Source: Diploscapter coronatus
Lineage: Eukaryota > Nematoda > Chromadorea > Rhabditida > Rhabditidae
Length of the DNA stretch: 64,000 nucleotides
Direction: 5' to 3'
Assembly (NCBI GenBank): GCA_964036155.1
Contig: OZ038422.1
Coordinates: 10,005,201 to 10,069,200 of the forward strand
Within the stretch, counting starts at the first letter, position 1, and each line of letters opens with the position of its first letter. The translations under genes and the position numbers were made by a program. This document shows, piece after piece, positions 1 to 13,515 of this stretch. The notes under the pieces were generated by a model. The model was not told the origin of the DNA and did no database searches. It saw only the letters and a list, made by a program, of their open reading frames with translations.

Positions 1-1977
1 ATCGTCAGAGCTATCGACTCGGTTCAGAAACTCGTTGAAACCGTCCAGAATGCCTGAGACAAGAAAATGATTACTTTTGTATGTCAACAAATTAAAATTA
101 TATTGAGAGTTGCTGGTTACCATTTTTTAAATATTATCTTTCTGGGGTAGGCAAGAAGAAAATTAGACAAGTAAAAATGATCGACAACTACTCTCTTCCG
201 AAAAAATATGACCATTGTATTTCAATATTTCTCTTATTAAAATGAGTCAATTTTATAGCATACTAAAAGTTCTTTCTAAAGGGTAAATAAACTTACCACT
301 AGTGAGTGAAATGCTCGGTTCAGCAACCCGCAACGCGACCCGTTTGAGCTTCTGATTCGCGACGTCGATGGACAAGTGACATGGCAGGGAGACTTCTGAA
401 ATCAAACTCATCAACATTTTATCGAAAATTTTGAATTCGAAGCTTCAAACCTAATGAATCCTGATATTTTAATTTCCTAAAATTAGAAAAAAAAAATACC
501 TGCTAAAACACAGCCGGTTGAGCCACGTCGACGCAAGACCTTTCCTTGAAGAAGCGAGCAGACAACTTCCAATTGCCAACTGAAAATAAACCTTCGTCAA
601 ATTAAAAGAAGTATTAAATCACGTATGTTTCAAATTTATATGATAAAACTCTAGCAACTCCAAATATAGTCGTTCGGTAAATGCGTAAAGACTAAACCAA
701 CAAAATTTATGTTCAGAAAGAAGATATTAGAATTCTTCAAAATGCAAATTAGTTGTTGACAGTACGGCGAATTCAAAAAATAGCTAGAATCCCTTACCTA
801 TCCCGACTCTGGAAAGCTTCGACGGACAATTCGTCGACGGTGATGTGGATCATGCAGTCAGGAACGGCTTCGAGCAACACTAAATGCACTCGGTTCAGAA
901 AACCACCGCAGTACTGAAAATAAAAGAATAGGTTTCAGAAATAATAAATATTTTACTTATATTTTGATAAGTCGTCAAAATAATGATACTAAAAACCGAT
1001 TAGAAATAAGTTATTTTGCTCAAAAAGAACGGATATGCTTCAAGTGTTTTTTTTTTTTCAAAATGAGATAAATCCAACCGAAGTTGCTCAATGATAATGT
1101 GGAAAAATCAGGAAAGAGATTTTTTCTTGAAATTAGACGTGTTTCAAAATAAACACATCAGAGAAATCTCTAGAGACTTGTTCTCCAGTTGTACGAAATA
1201 CAAAATAATTTGTTGTTTTTTTTTTTTAAATCTTCCATACCTGCGACAACTGAGTGAGTCTCCGGAACATGGCAGATCCTTTGTTGGGCGTTCTGCTTCG
1301 TTTCCTTCGCAACTGCAACAGACTCCGCACGTTGCCCTCGATGCGCACGTCGCCGCATCGCAGCACGCAAAGGTGGCTGAGAAAAAATGAGATTTTATTG
1401 TTGAAATGGTTTCAATTACTAAATTGTAAAACATATCAAAACTATTCGAAAGGTCATTTTTAGAACAACAAAAAAACCATTTTAACGAAATCAGTAGTTT
1501 TTTCGGCTATGAATCTTGAAAATAATAGCTAAAAGAAACAGAAGAAAAACTAAAATTTAACAAACCCAACCTGCTACTAGGACTCCACTCGAGCGAGCAC
1601 AGATCGAAGTGGATGGCGAGTCCATTTGGCAAGGCGATGCGCACGTCTCGGAAGTAAAAGAAGCCCACTCCGCCAACCCGAATCGGGCACTTGATCAGGA
1701 TCGTCAAAATCGTCGAGGCCACCCAGCCGGCATATCTGGCATTTTGTTAAATTATTTGCTTGCAAAGTTTAGCGGAAAATTCTAATTTTTTTTTTAAAGT
1801 TTCTTATCTTCAATGTCGAGCCAAGTCGAGCCAACATAATACATTTTCTTATAAATCAAGGAATTTTGAAATAAATTTCAGTAATTTCTATTTTTCATGA
1901 CTATTTGATGTTTGCCAAATGACTCACTTCAAGAATAAAAATAGAAGGAACAGAAACGTGGCGATCGCGAGAAGCAT
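1..1977 (-). CDS. BLTP2/KIAA0100/hobbit-type bridge-like lipid transfer protein, N-terminal part (partial)
   Basis: Seven exons on the minus strand encode the first 233 residues: 1928-1977, 1571-1735, 1241-1376, 798-913, 500-579, 297-395 and 1-53, with the gene continuing past the left edge. The start ATG (1975-1977) opens a hydrophobic membrane anchor (MLLAIATFLFLLFLFLK). It is followed by the pattern 'RVGGVGFFYFRDVRIALPNG' and later 'CGDVRIEGNV', which line up with the start of human KIAA0100 (an FF-x-x-x-x-V strand, then 'FGEVRI'). The family forms long hydrophobic bridges that move lipids at ER-plasma membrane contacts and is anchored in the ER by its N-terminus. All exon phases agree and there are no stops. 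The family call rests on remembered alignment of a weakly conserved N-terminus; another chorein/RBG protein is possible. It is divergent from the nucleoporin gene, with 527 bp between start codons. Confidence 0.7.
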
Positions 1978-2504
1978 CGTTGTCGTTGTCTCGTGTGTTG
2001 CCTCGATTCGTTATAGTCGTCAGATCTTCAGAGTCCTACAGCATCCAAATCTTCCAACATCCAGCCACTTATCATCGCCTGAAACAGCGCATGATCACTT
2101 TTCGGGAACTCAAGCGATTTTTGAAGACCGGGGAAAATTGGAACTTCGGCCGATTCTGACAAAATCAAGTCGAATATCGAGGGATAATTTAAGAAAATTC
2201 GAGACCGAATTTCACGAAAAAATCCAAAACCCACGCGAAAAAGCGAAAGCGATCATTCAAATATCGATAAAGCCTGGATTTGCGGTGCATCGGCTTTTAC
2301 GCGGTCATTTTCGATTTTTTCAAACTTCGGATATTTCAATATTTTAATTTTTCGTTTTTTTCTCGAAATTTCATCCGTTATTTTTTTTTGAAAATGCTCA
2401 GTCACTTTAAATAAAAAAAACTGAGAAGGTTGGTGAAATTTCCGAGAACAAATAATAGGTCAATTTTTCAAAAAACCCGATTTTTTAATTTTCGTATTTT
2501 AGCG
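1978..2504. promoter_or_regulatory. Divergent intergenic/promoter region between BLTP2-like and npp-4-like genes
   Basis: This 527-bp stretch separates two head-to-head start codons, so it must hold both promoters unless one gene is driven from elsewhere. It is AT-rich at both ends and more mixed in the middle (CGAT/ATCG-rich, 2100-2300). No TATA box or other motif can be assigned with confidence. A 3' splice site (TTTTAG, AG at 2501-2502) two bases before the plus-strand ATG at 2505 is a likely spliced-leader acceptor. Confidence 0.5.
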
Positions 2505-5500
2505 ATGTTTTCCTCGTTGGTGACGGCGACGACATCTTCTGTCGCTCCAGCTGCGGCAACACTCACAACAACGACTGCTCAGCCCGGTCAACACCCACAG
2601 GCCACTCTCGGCCCTGGACTGGGAGGCGTCTTGCAGAGCGGGTCTAATTTAGGTCAGTTTTGTTCTAATAAAATTACAAAAATATATCGGAAAATACGAA
2701 AAATAAAATAAAATTTTTTTAAAAATTAGGCGGTTCCGGTCTGTCGTCGACCCAACACTCGGACAAGGAGAACGCGAAAGAGGGCGAAGTGCCCAAGGAA
2801 GTCGCTCAGCTGCTGCCACTCATCGAGTCAGTCTTGAAACATTTGAAAATGAAAAGTTTACAAATTTAAGAGCCAAGTTGAAAGCGAACAAAACGATTTC
2901 GGACGAAATCGCCGCCTCGTCTTCCGATGCCGCATTCAGGGTCAAGGACCATCTCAAAGAGGTTAATTCAAAGTTCTTTTTTAGAGATTATGATATTTGT
3001 TAATGGGTAAAATGTTTGGATGTTTCGAAATAGCTTGGAATTATGAAGATCACTTTATTGCCTTCCTGAAACATATTTGACTTTTGAATAGTTCGTTTTT
3101 TATATTTAATTGTTACTCGAAAGATGTGCTCGAATTATTTTATGAAATGCTCAATGATTTTAGTTTTTGTCATAAATATAGCTAATCTTGCAGCTCAAAC
3201 CCGACCTTCTGGATCTGTTCTCACGGAGTGCAGTGGCCGATTCGCAGGCCTCTGCTCTGCTGGCTCGCGTTCAACACGACGCTAGGATGGGACATGTCGC
3301 GTCTAGTGTAAGAAATTTCTGGATTTTTAATCTATTGAAATCGCAAGGCAGAATTTTGCAACCTATTCACATTTTATTATGAAATGATAGTTTTAATAGA
3401 CTATTTTCAGGTCAGTGAGGCGACCAGCAAAGCACAATACCAGTCCGCCCAGCGGCAGACTATTGAGTGAGTAAATTTAGGCTTTTTAAGAGAAAAGGCA
3501 TTCGAAGAACCTCGTTTTCAACTTGTCTTCTAAAACTCTTACAAATTTTCACTGACAACAAGTGGAATCGTTTTTTCAACTTTACCCTCATTTTTATCTT
3601 ATTTTTGAAACGTATGCATTTTTTCTATAATCTTTACAAATTTTAAAGTTTGCTGTGAAAACGAAAGGTAATTTGGTCTTATTTTATAAATTGTTAAACT
3701 TCTTCGTCTGCTGAAAGTTATAATTTACGTTTTCCAGTCACATTCTCTCGCTGATCAAGGAATACGACTCGATGGTGGTTCATTGCCAGTCGATACTCGC
3801 AGGACTCGAGGTCAAAATCAACTCCGCTATCAGTGGAAAGGTTCGATTTTGGCAAAACAAATTATAAATTTCGCAAAATGGAATATCTTGATTTCTTTAT
3901 TTGTATGAAAAACTGGCACATGCAATACTTCTCATTTCAAATTTCTCATTCTATGATTTTGATGAACCCAAAGATAATTGGCTTTTTTATCTTATGAGAT
4001 TACTAGGGCCCAAAGACAATGATTAGAGCATTTTTACATCTTATGTTCATTAGCTGAAAGCTAAACTAAGACTATTTTCAATTTCAAACTATTGAAAAGA
4101 ATAATTAGTATAAATTGTTTTAAAAACGCTTTTTCCTTGAAATCTAGATAAACACTTGTTTTCAGCCAAATATGAGCATGTCGGAGCTGAAGGACTACCT
4201 GGAGAAGTTCGATGCGATGTTCTCGGCCATTGCTTCGAAAGTCTTCGAGGCTAATCAGAATGTCGAGGTAATTCTGAATTTTATAATAAGTTCCAAAAGT
4301 CCTAACATTCCCAAGTTTGGAAGGTTGGTGATTTTCTGAAGATGGAAAAATATTTGAACTTTCAAAACTTCTTTACATTCTGTGTAAGTTCCTAGTAATC
4401 AATTAATTAGGACATCGAAGCATTTGGAATATCTCAACGCGTTTTCTTGAAAGTTTCGTTAGACACGCTTAAAAATTTGCTTACATTTTCGGACTATAGT
4501 TTGCAACAAGAGTTGGCTGATCAAATAAATCACTGAATTAAACTTTCAATTAGTGCCTGAATTTTCAGGAACTGAAGCTGCAAATTCCGTCGGACGCGCT
4601 CCCGAAGGTGCGTCCAGACGTCTACTCGAACATTCCGTCGCTCGAGGATATCAGGGGCAGAGACGCCTTCCCGTCGCAGGCCGTCATTTCCGTGCTCGGT
4701 TAGATATTTGCAATTTTGGGTTTTCTTTTTTTTAAATCAACAAAAAGTAAGAATCAGGGAGGGATAGACTCGGCAGGTGTTTGTCTATAACTTATGCAGT
4801 CTTTTCAGAGTTCTTGTTTTTTCATTATTATTATTGCGTCCTTATCATTTAGCAATATAAACATTGAATAATATCTATTGAAATATAAAAATTTTAGAAT
4901 TTCGAAAACTTTATTCCTTCTAATTGAAGATAAATGTCTTTCAGGAAGCCAACTCCGCACCACTACTGGAGTGACTGGTCCGGCCCCACTCGGCACGACG
5001 ACATTCGGCTCGACGGGCACAGGCCTCTTCGGCTCAACTGCAACCGCCGCTGCAAAGCCGTTCTCCTTCCCGTCCACATTCAGCACTGGCACTACTGGGA
5101 CTGGTAAGAGTTGCTTTACAAATCTTGTTTTCCTTATCTTTGTAGAGAATTGATTTCAGTTATTCGCGATTGACAATCTTTATTTTATGGAACTTTTAAA
5201 ATACTTGTATTCGCTTAATTTTATTTGCACGACATTAGTTAAACTATTACAAAAGCTAGTCGAATTTTATTTTCCAAGTATTTTTGAAGCTTATTTTTGC
5301 TATTTACTTACGACATTTACAGCTAAAACTGGATGAGTGTTCCTATTTCGGTTTTGTTAGTTTGGTGAAACATACATACAATTAGCAAATGGAATGCGTT
5401 CAGAAGCAAAAATGATAATTTCTAGGCGGTGGACTGTTTTCTTCCCTGAATCCGGCGACTTCATCAGCAGCCCCGACCTCGACCACGGGCACTTCTCTGT

Positions 5501-5783
5501 TCTCCTCCCTCGCAACCGCAAACAAACCTGCTGCTACGACCGCCACTACAGGTATAATAAAATTAGAAGGTTATGAACTTGAATTTAAAATAACTCCATC
5601 AGATGATTAGAGAATAAGCACAAGTCGATAACAAATAACGGATCTTTCAAAACGTAGTTTTGTCGTTTTAAACTTCGATTGAAGTTGAGATTGAGTTTTT
5701 TATTGATGAATTTGATTTCAGGCGGATTCGCTTCGACTATTTCCAACAACTCCAGTGGACTTCTCTTCAGCAGTAGGAAATAA
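2505..5783 (+). CDS. npp-4: Nup58/45-type FG nucleoporin
   Basis: Eleven exons give 395 residues: 2505-2652, 2730-2826, 2871-2961, 3194-3307, 3411-3466, 3738-3840, 4166-4267, 4569-4698, 4945-5103, 5426-5551 and 5722-5783. The order is a low-complexity Ser/Thr/Ala/Gly N-terminus, a central helical region (about residues 65-275, including 'LKPDLLDLFSRS' and 'EYDSMVVHCQSILAGLE'), then a C-terminal tail rich in G/S/T with TFGS and GLFGS motifs. This is the layout of Nup58/45, which forms the central channel with Nup62 and Nup54 in the nuclear pore. The name npp-4 follows the C. elegans Nup58 homologue; Nup62 or Nup54 homologues are less likely given the short FG region and the helical part. The start was chosen as the first ATG, 2 nt after a probable trans-splice acceptor. 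A HYPK gene follows 439 bp downstream on the same strand. Confidence 0.75.
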
Positions 5784-6222
5784 GCTAGTTTTTTGTTATT
5801 TTCTCTAAATTATGTGTTTATTTTATAATTGAAAACCGTGATCATATTTTACATTGTTGAATGAAAGATTGTTAATTTTTAGAATTTCAAATAGATCACG
5901 ATCCTTCAAAACTTAATTTTATTCGACGATTGTGAGATGTGACTTTCACAGGACGTCCGGTATTTTTTATTATTTTTCGTCTAAATTTTTATTCTTGCTG
6001 TAAACTCCATAAACGTAAGCTATATCGATCTCATTTTCGTTAAAACATTTCTTCTCTGACTGCCGTTTTTTAACTTCTTTCCTTGTTCTCTTACGATTTT
6101 CAATAAACTTTAAATCTTATTTTTATTTTCTTTGAAGAACAACGGTTTCAGAACCGTGAAATATCGATTTATTGATTTTCTTGCTAATTGTTGAACATTT
6201 CGATTTTTAGATTTTTGATAAA
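5784..6222 (+). promoter_or_regulatory. Intercistronic region with poly(A) signal and trans-splice acceptor
   Basis: The region contains the 3' UTR of the nucleoporin gene, an AATAAA at 6102-6107, then a T-rich stretch and a 3' splice site (CGATTTTTAG, AG at 6209-6210) 12 nt before the HYPK start. The spacing of about 100 nt from poly(A) signal to acceptor is the arrangement of nematode SL2-type operons. That HYPK is a downstream operon gene is inferred. Confidence 0.55.
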
Positions 6223-7045
6223 ATGGCTGATAAAGATGACATACACGAAAATGAAGAGGAGGAGCAGAAAATCGACAAACACGCCTGGGGCGCCAAGGAT
6301 TTGCAAAAGGTTGGAAACTTAGAGGAAAAAAATTTTTCGAAAGTTGAAAAATTGATGTTTCAAGGAAATGTTATAAAATGCTACTGAATTACGGCTTGTT
6401 AAAAAGATTATGGCGGTCAATAAAAACGTAAAAATTCAAGTAATTAGAAAGTTTCTTTTTAAAAAAAAATCAATGGGAAAATGCCCTAATGAATTTGATG
6501 ATTGCAAAAAAATGATCTTGAGGCAAATCTCAAATTCAGGTATCCGCGGTGAATGAAGAGGGCGAGGACATGAAGATTTCCTCGGACGCGCTGGGGAAAC
6601 TGATGGCCGGCAATGTGCAGAACAAGCAGCAGATGCAGAAGAAGGTGATCAAGAACGAGGACATCCAGATGATCATGAACGAGCTCGAATTGCCCAAGGT
6701 TTGGCTTTGATTTTGATCTTTGTCTTTTCTTCTAAACAGAATACTTGTAACAAGTGATTGAAATGCAAAGGCTGACCTCTCAAATATTTCACCTTTATAA
6801 TAATTTTCTTAAAGAGCATGACGAACAAGCATTGTGGAACGACGATTTCGGCGGAAAATGATAAACTCTGATTAGTTTCTTTCCATTGCCAAGACATTAA
6901 ATAGTCAATATTTTACGATTTTAGAAATTTTTAAAATCTATATTTTTAATAGGTTTTCAAATTTTAGGTAATCGTGGAGAAGAAGCTGCGCGAGACGGAC
7001 GGCGACGTGAAAGCCGCGCTGCGAAGTCTGCTCGGACTGAGTTAA
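6223..7045 (+). CDS. HYPK (huntingtin-interacting protein K) homologue
   Basis: Three exons (6223-6309, 6540-6698, 6968-7045) encode 107 residues. The N-terminus is acidic; the C-terminal half carries a NAC/UBA-like domain with 'NEDIQMIMNELELP', 'KKLRETDGDVKAALRSLLGL', the pattern conserved in HYPK and in the UBA of NAC alpha. HYPK is a small cytosolic chaperone that binds the NatA N-terminal acetyltransferase on the ribosome and suppresses aggregation. The length is close to that of animal HYPK proteins. The gene is on the same strand as, and just downstream of, the nucleoporin gene, and its ATG follows a trans-splice acceptor, so co-transcription is likely. Confidence 0.88.
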
Positions 7046-7642
7046 TTTTGTAACTCAAAGAGATCTCGAATAGAAAATATCCAGTTATCGGAACACAGGC
7101 TAAGAATTTCGTTTTCTGGGTGTAATTTATAAGAAATATTTTCTTGGAAATTTCACCAAGTTTTGAAAGAAGTGATTGATGATAGAAAGCGAACCTCGCA
7201 AGAAGGTATAAATTTTATCAATTACATCCAAGATTTGACTGATTCTTTTTCTGTATTCCTCTAAATATGCTCATCACTTTTATTTTAAAAAATTGCCTTT
7301 CAAAATCGATAAAAAAATTCATGTTTTTCTGAAACACCGTTGGAATAAGAGAAAATAAATAAATATTGATCAACAAAAAGGCATAAATTCATTTGAAAAT
7401 TCATAGAAAAATGGGGAAACCGGTTTTACGAGACAAATTTTCAAAAAGGAAAAAAATTCTTTCAAAAACTCGAGCGAATTGAGTGATTCGATAAAACAAT
7501 CAAAGTTCTTGATAAAAATGAAGAAAGGTAGTTTATTCAAAAATTCTATTTTCCATGAAAGGTCAAGTTTTAAATCCAAAAATGAATAAGGAAAATTATA
7601 CGAATTTCTGAATCAACTACCTTTTCCTTTCGATTTTCCGAA
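7046..7642. other. Convergent 3' intergenic region
   Basis: A 597-bp AT-rich gap between the 3' ends of HYPK (plus) and pas-4 (minus). It must contain both 3' UTRs; an AATAAATAAATA run near 7354 could serve HYPK. No further gene is visible. Confidence 0.5.
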
Positions 7643-9522
<1,880 letters not shown>

Positions 9523-9895
9523 TCACGATTTCAAAGAGATTTTGATGATTTGAAACGACGATGACAGAAAATTGGCAACAGGGTGCGTAGAAAATTGGGC
9601 GGAGCAAAGGTCTGAAAAGAGCCAGTGGCAGTGTGGAAATTCGATTTTTCTTGTCGGAAAAATTAAGATTTTGAAAAGAATTTTGCGAAATTTGACTGAG
9701 GTTTTGTAAAAAATGAAAATGGCAACCTTCTAATTACTCGACAACATTCGATACACGCAAGAAAAGTAAGAAATTTCGTGAAAGTCATTCATTCTTTTTT
9801 TGGCTGATTTTTGTTGTTACGTTGCTTCCGTTTTCCACTTATTACTTTGTCACAAGAAGCACTTACTCTTTTCCATTTCTTTCTCGTTTCTAACA

Positions 9896-9987
9896 AAGAA
9901 TTGACCGGACGAACGTCGTGCAATAGCCGCCCGGCAGCCGCTCGGAAGCCGGGCGGCTATTGCACGGCGTTCGTCCGGTCAATTTTT
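9896..9987 (+). ncRNA. Near-perfect GC-rich hairpin, candidate miR-235/miR-92-family precursor
   Basis: Arms 9896-9935 and 9948-9987 pair over 40 bp around a 12-nt loop (9936-9947). The only departures from Watson-Crick pairing are two G:U pairs. The 3' arm holds TATTGCAC (9958-9965), identical to the seed of C. elegans miR-235 and vertebrate miR-92/25. It is followed by CGTCCGGTC, resembling the CCCGGCC of that family, and mature miR-235/92 also comes from the 3' arm. The hairpin is far more GC-rich than its AT-rich surroundings. Because it is a palindrome, the minus strand (9918-9925) offers the same seed. The unbroken stem is unusual for an animal miRNA, so a small foldback repeat or siRNA hairpin is the main alternative. 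Confidence 0.45.
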
Positions 9988-10760
9988 CTGAGAGTTATTC
10001 CGTTTTTGTATCTCTTATTCTTTGACTCATTGTTATTTTCAAATTTTGAACTTTTAATCCGATCCGATCGAATTTTTCGATCCGATTTCCAAGTCTGGTA
10101 GCCTACTCTAGCTAATTTTGGATTAAATTCATCCTTGGTAACTAATGGTTTAATTATTATATCAGTCTGTTACCCTTTACTTGATAATACTTTCAGTGAG
10201 CTTACAAATGAATTACGTTTTCAAGGTAATATGCAATTTCAACATTAAAATAAATTCTTGATTTTTCCTACAAGCCACATCATGTGTTCAACCTTTCTAA
10301 TTGTGCGTAATGTCTTTCCTAAAATTATGATTTGTAGGATAAGTATGTACAGCATGAATGAATGAGATATTAGTTCATTTCAAAGCACAACAATATCAGT
10401 TTAGGCTCGATAAATTTAATTAATAGGATTCGCAATAATTGTTACAATCGCAGGGGTCGATTTGGCAAGCAAATGTATAGGTATTATTGCAATTCTCGGT
10501 TTGTCAAGTAATACTGAAATTTAGTCACATTATTTTCACGTCATAACAAAGATATTGCGACAATTACTAAATGGTGGAGCGTTATAGTTAGAGATAAACA
10601 AGAGGGTGACATTTGAAAGAACTATTGTGAAAAAGACACTTCGTCATTTAGTAATTGCTGGATATTGTTCAGCGTAATTTATGCTGATCCGTGTGGATTC
10701 GCAGTTTTTGTCAATACAAACGAATCAATGCGGATTGGCAATTTCCGAATTTGCCGATCC

Positions 10761-10918
10761 GGCTCTCTGTATCATACATCGCCAGAACACCAACACCGTC
10801 TGTAAAAGACACCGCCTCTTTCTCTCGTTTCTCCCCTTTGCCTACACTTCCTCACTCCAAAATCCGGTGTCTAATACAGACAGTGTCGGTGTTCCAGAGG
10901 TGTATAACACAAGAGGCC
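10761..10918. repeat. Imperfect inverted repeat, MITE-like
   Basis: Left arm 10761-10813 and right arm 10866-10918 are imperfect reverse complements over about 53 bp; shared blocks include AGAACACC/GGTGTTCC and GTCTGTA..AGACACC. They flank a 52-bp pyrimidine-rich centre. A smaller palindrome (GGATTGGCAA...TTGCCGATCC, about 10731-10760) sits just outside the left arm. No target duplication was identified. Confidence 0.7.
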
Positions 10919-11097
10919 TGCATATTCTATGAAGTAGAATGATTTATCATTTTCTAAAATGAAGCTTTTAGCGTTACATCATGATTTATCAGCATGGCCA
11001 CTTCTTTACAAAAAACATCTTTTATAATACACTTCCAAAATAAAAACTCCTTGAAAGACAAATTGAATGACTAAGTATGACTTTCGGCTAATACCGT

Positions 11098-11102
<5 letters not shown>

Positions 11103-11154
<52 letters not shown>
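11103..11154. repeat. (AC)26 microsatellite
   Basis: An uninterrupted run of 26 AC dinucleotides, 130 bp beyond the 3' end of the lectin gene. Confidence 0.97.
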
Positions 11155-11157
<3 letters not shown>

Positions 11158-11287
11158 CTAATCGATTGCATAGATTTCAAGTTTATTCAAGCATATTATA
11201 ATACAACAACAAGTTTATTATTATTATTCACTGCAAATATGCCCGTAATAATAATGATTTAAATTCTCGTATTATCGTGGCTACTAT

Positions 11288-13515
11288 TTATGGTTTCTTG
11301 TTCTCGACTGCAGTGCCTATTGTATCTGCACAGTAATTATCTGTGGAGCATGGTGCCAATTGGCAACTATAGACAAAACCCGTCGTGCAATTCTGTACAA
11401 GCCACTCAGGCCTAAAATATTGCTTTCGAAGTTTCACATATAATTGAAATTTACTTGAGTCCAGATAGAACTGCTTGAATAGCACAGTTTCCAGATTTGC
11501 TGTTCTCACCATTGGCCCATATACTATATCCAGACAACTGGAATTATAAACGAAATGAAACCACCTACAGAGTGTTCGTTCATAACTTTCTCATTAATTT
11601 TTTGAATAAAAATTTCCTTAAGCATAATTTTCAGGGAAGGCCAACATGAATCAATTCTCACCACCGGGAGAAACGTGAAAATCTGCGATTTTACCCCTTT
11701 TCAAATTACAATATGGCCTGGGCATATGTTATGGACTAGTTTTTTCACGAAACACGTAAATTAACAATCCTTTTCCCGATCATAAATTGTTTTGGATCAA
11801 TACAAATTAAAAAAGCGACTTTTAGGTTTGGAATCAACACAAGACTCAGTATATTTATCCTACCAAATCTTACCACAAATGTTAAGATAAAAATTTGACT
11901 TTCTGCGGCTAAGTTCGAAAAAAGTCTGCCACCGGTATGCCCAGGCCATACTGTAGATTGGAATTGGGTAAACCTATATATTTTCGTTTTTCGCGGTGAT
12001 GAGAATTTATTCCCGTTGATCTTTCCTGAAAATTATTCGTATGAAAATGTTTACTAAAAAATAATGGAAAATTTGTGGATGGACACCCTGTAGTTCTAGC
12101 GTTAAGGGAAATTACCAAGGTTCCATCGCCCCATTTCCAGGGCGCTCCGTAATAGTCGCGAGTCAATCCGATCCACTGCTGAACACGGTTGGCAACCACT
12201 AAATTAAAATTATCAGTTATCTTTGTTACACATGACATACGAGAAGTGACGAAATTGGCGTCGTCATCATTCAATATTTTCGGTAAAATTCCGCTATAAT
12301 TGCTGCCATGTTGACAAGTTCTTGCAGCCAACAACTGAAAAATTAGGATATTATGATACTATTATTATTAGCAAATTACCTCGGCTGCTGGCAAATTTTG
12401 CTGTGTGAAACATCCTCCAGTTGGGACATCAAGAATTCCCATTCTGTCGTAGGGTTTTAATTGACTAGGGCAGTAGCAGTTTGCGTAGCAGAAGAGATAT
12501 AGTAGATCGTAATTTCCTATGTCTTGGTCACGAGAGGAAAGGAAAAACCCAGGCGAAGATATATTCCGCAATTCTGGGATAGGAATGCCATGGGTTTGTA
12601 CGTATTCTATAAATTCTATCAGTTTCATAAATTTCGAAAATCCTCCTTCCAACCTATAGCAATTATTTTGTTCCCGTTCTCCTTGAAAGTATCGGCTACT
12701 TGCTTTGGGGCATTGTATCCTCCTGGTCTGATGCATATGTATGTTATCACGAGTCCTAGAATAGTTCTTACCTGTATGCGGATGCCAACACTACCATGAC
12801 CTTCCTAGTATTTACCCTACCGCCATTATTGGTTGTAAGAAGATCGCTGGCAGTCTGTATGGCTGCTTCCATATTTGTCTCTGTGATTCCATTTGATGAA
12901 GGCTATTCAATTGAAGGAAACTGTTGTGTTACCGTCTGTGTTTTGTAAAAACCGTCCTGGGTTGTCTAAATCATCGGCAAGCTGATCCCAGCTGCTATAT
13001 GTAGTCAAATTCGATTGAATGACGACATCTTTGGCATAAAATATGAACCTGAAGATCATATTTATTGTAAAGGAACAAAATTAATCTGAATTTGTACCCG
13101 ACTCGTGTGTATTGACCCAGATATTGACTGATTGGAAACGGGGGCAACAGCGATGTTAGAAGGTAGTTTATGGCACCGTTCATTCCATCATTTCCCATAG
13201 CGTTCGATGCGTCTATTGCGAAAATCACATCGATCCATATGTTAGAGAAGTTACATGTGCAGTCAGTATTTATCTAAATGAAGTCTCAATGATGAATTTC
13301 TGACTTTCACTATACGGGATCTGGCGGAGGCGTGTAGGTGGTTGTTTCGTACCACGACTCAGTTGTTGGTGACGACGACCGCCAATTTTGTGTGGTTGAT
13401 TCTGTGTAATAATCGGTCGATGATTGCCCGTTTATTAGTACAGTAGCTAAAATTTTGAATTTATTGATTTTTTAAAAATAGATTTACCGAATAACAATAG
13501 AAGAATACGATACAT
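11288..13515 (-). CDS. Secreted vWA + C-type lectin domain protein (nematode clec family)
   Basis: Ten exons give 431 residues: 13488-13515, 13316-13446, 13098-13273, 12933-13048, 12772-12880, 12654-12727, 12380-12615, 12116-12334, 11455-11537 and 11288-11411. Order: signal peptide (MYRILLLLFATVLINGQS), a Ser/Thr/Tyr-rich linker, a von Willebrand A domain starting 'DVIFAIDASNAMG', a linker with 'CYANCYCPSQLKPYD', then one C-type lectin domain containing 'QQWIGLTRDYY', 'WKWGDGTL', 'WANGE' and 'NCAIQAVL'. This vWA-CLECT layout is typical of C. elegans clec proteins, many of them intestinal and immune-responsive. The MIDAS motif reads DASNA rather than DxSxS, so metal binding may be weak. Apparent frame breaks near 12,650 and 12,900 disappear with 38-nt and 52-nt introns. 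The 578-bp intron between exons 8 and 9 contains a MITE. Confidence 0.85.
11566..12092. mobile_element. TA-flanked foldback MITE (Tc1/mariner type) in lectin intron
   Basis: Inverted arms of about 165 bp (11566-11733 and 11925-12092) begin TACAGAGTGT and, in reverse complement, TACAGGGTGT, bounded by TA at each end as in Tc1/mariner insertions. The inner end of both arms contains TATGGCCTGGGCATA. The roughly 190-bp centre has no transposase coding. The element lies wholly inside the intron joining 12116 and 11537 of the lectin gene, so it does not interrupt coding sequence. Confidence 0.8.

Noticed and set aside
12560..12960. Apparent frameshifts in the vWA part of the lectin gene, suggesting a pseudogene
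   Set aside because: Two short introns with GT/AG ends (38 nt ending at 12616 and 52 nt ending at 12881) restore a continuous frame of 431 codons.
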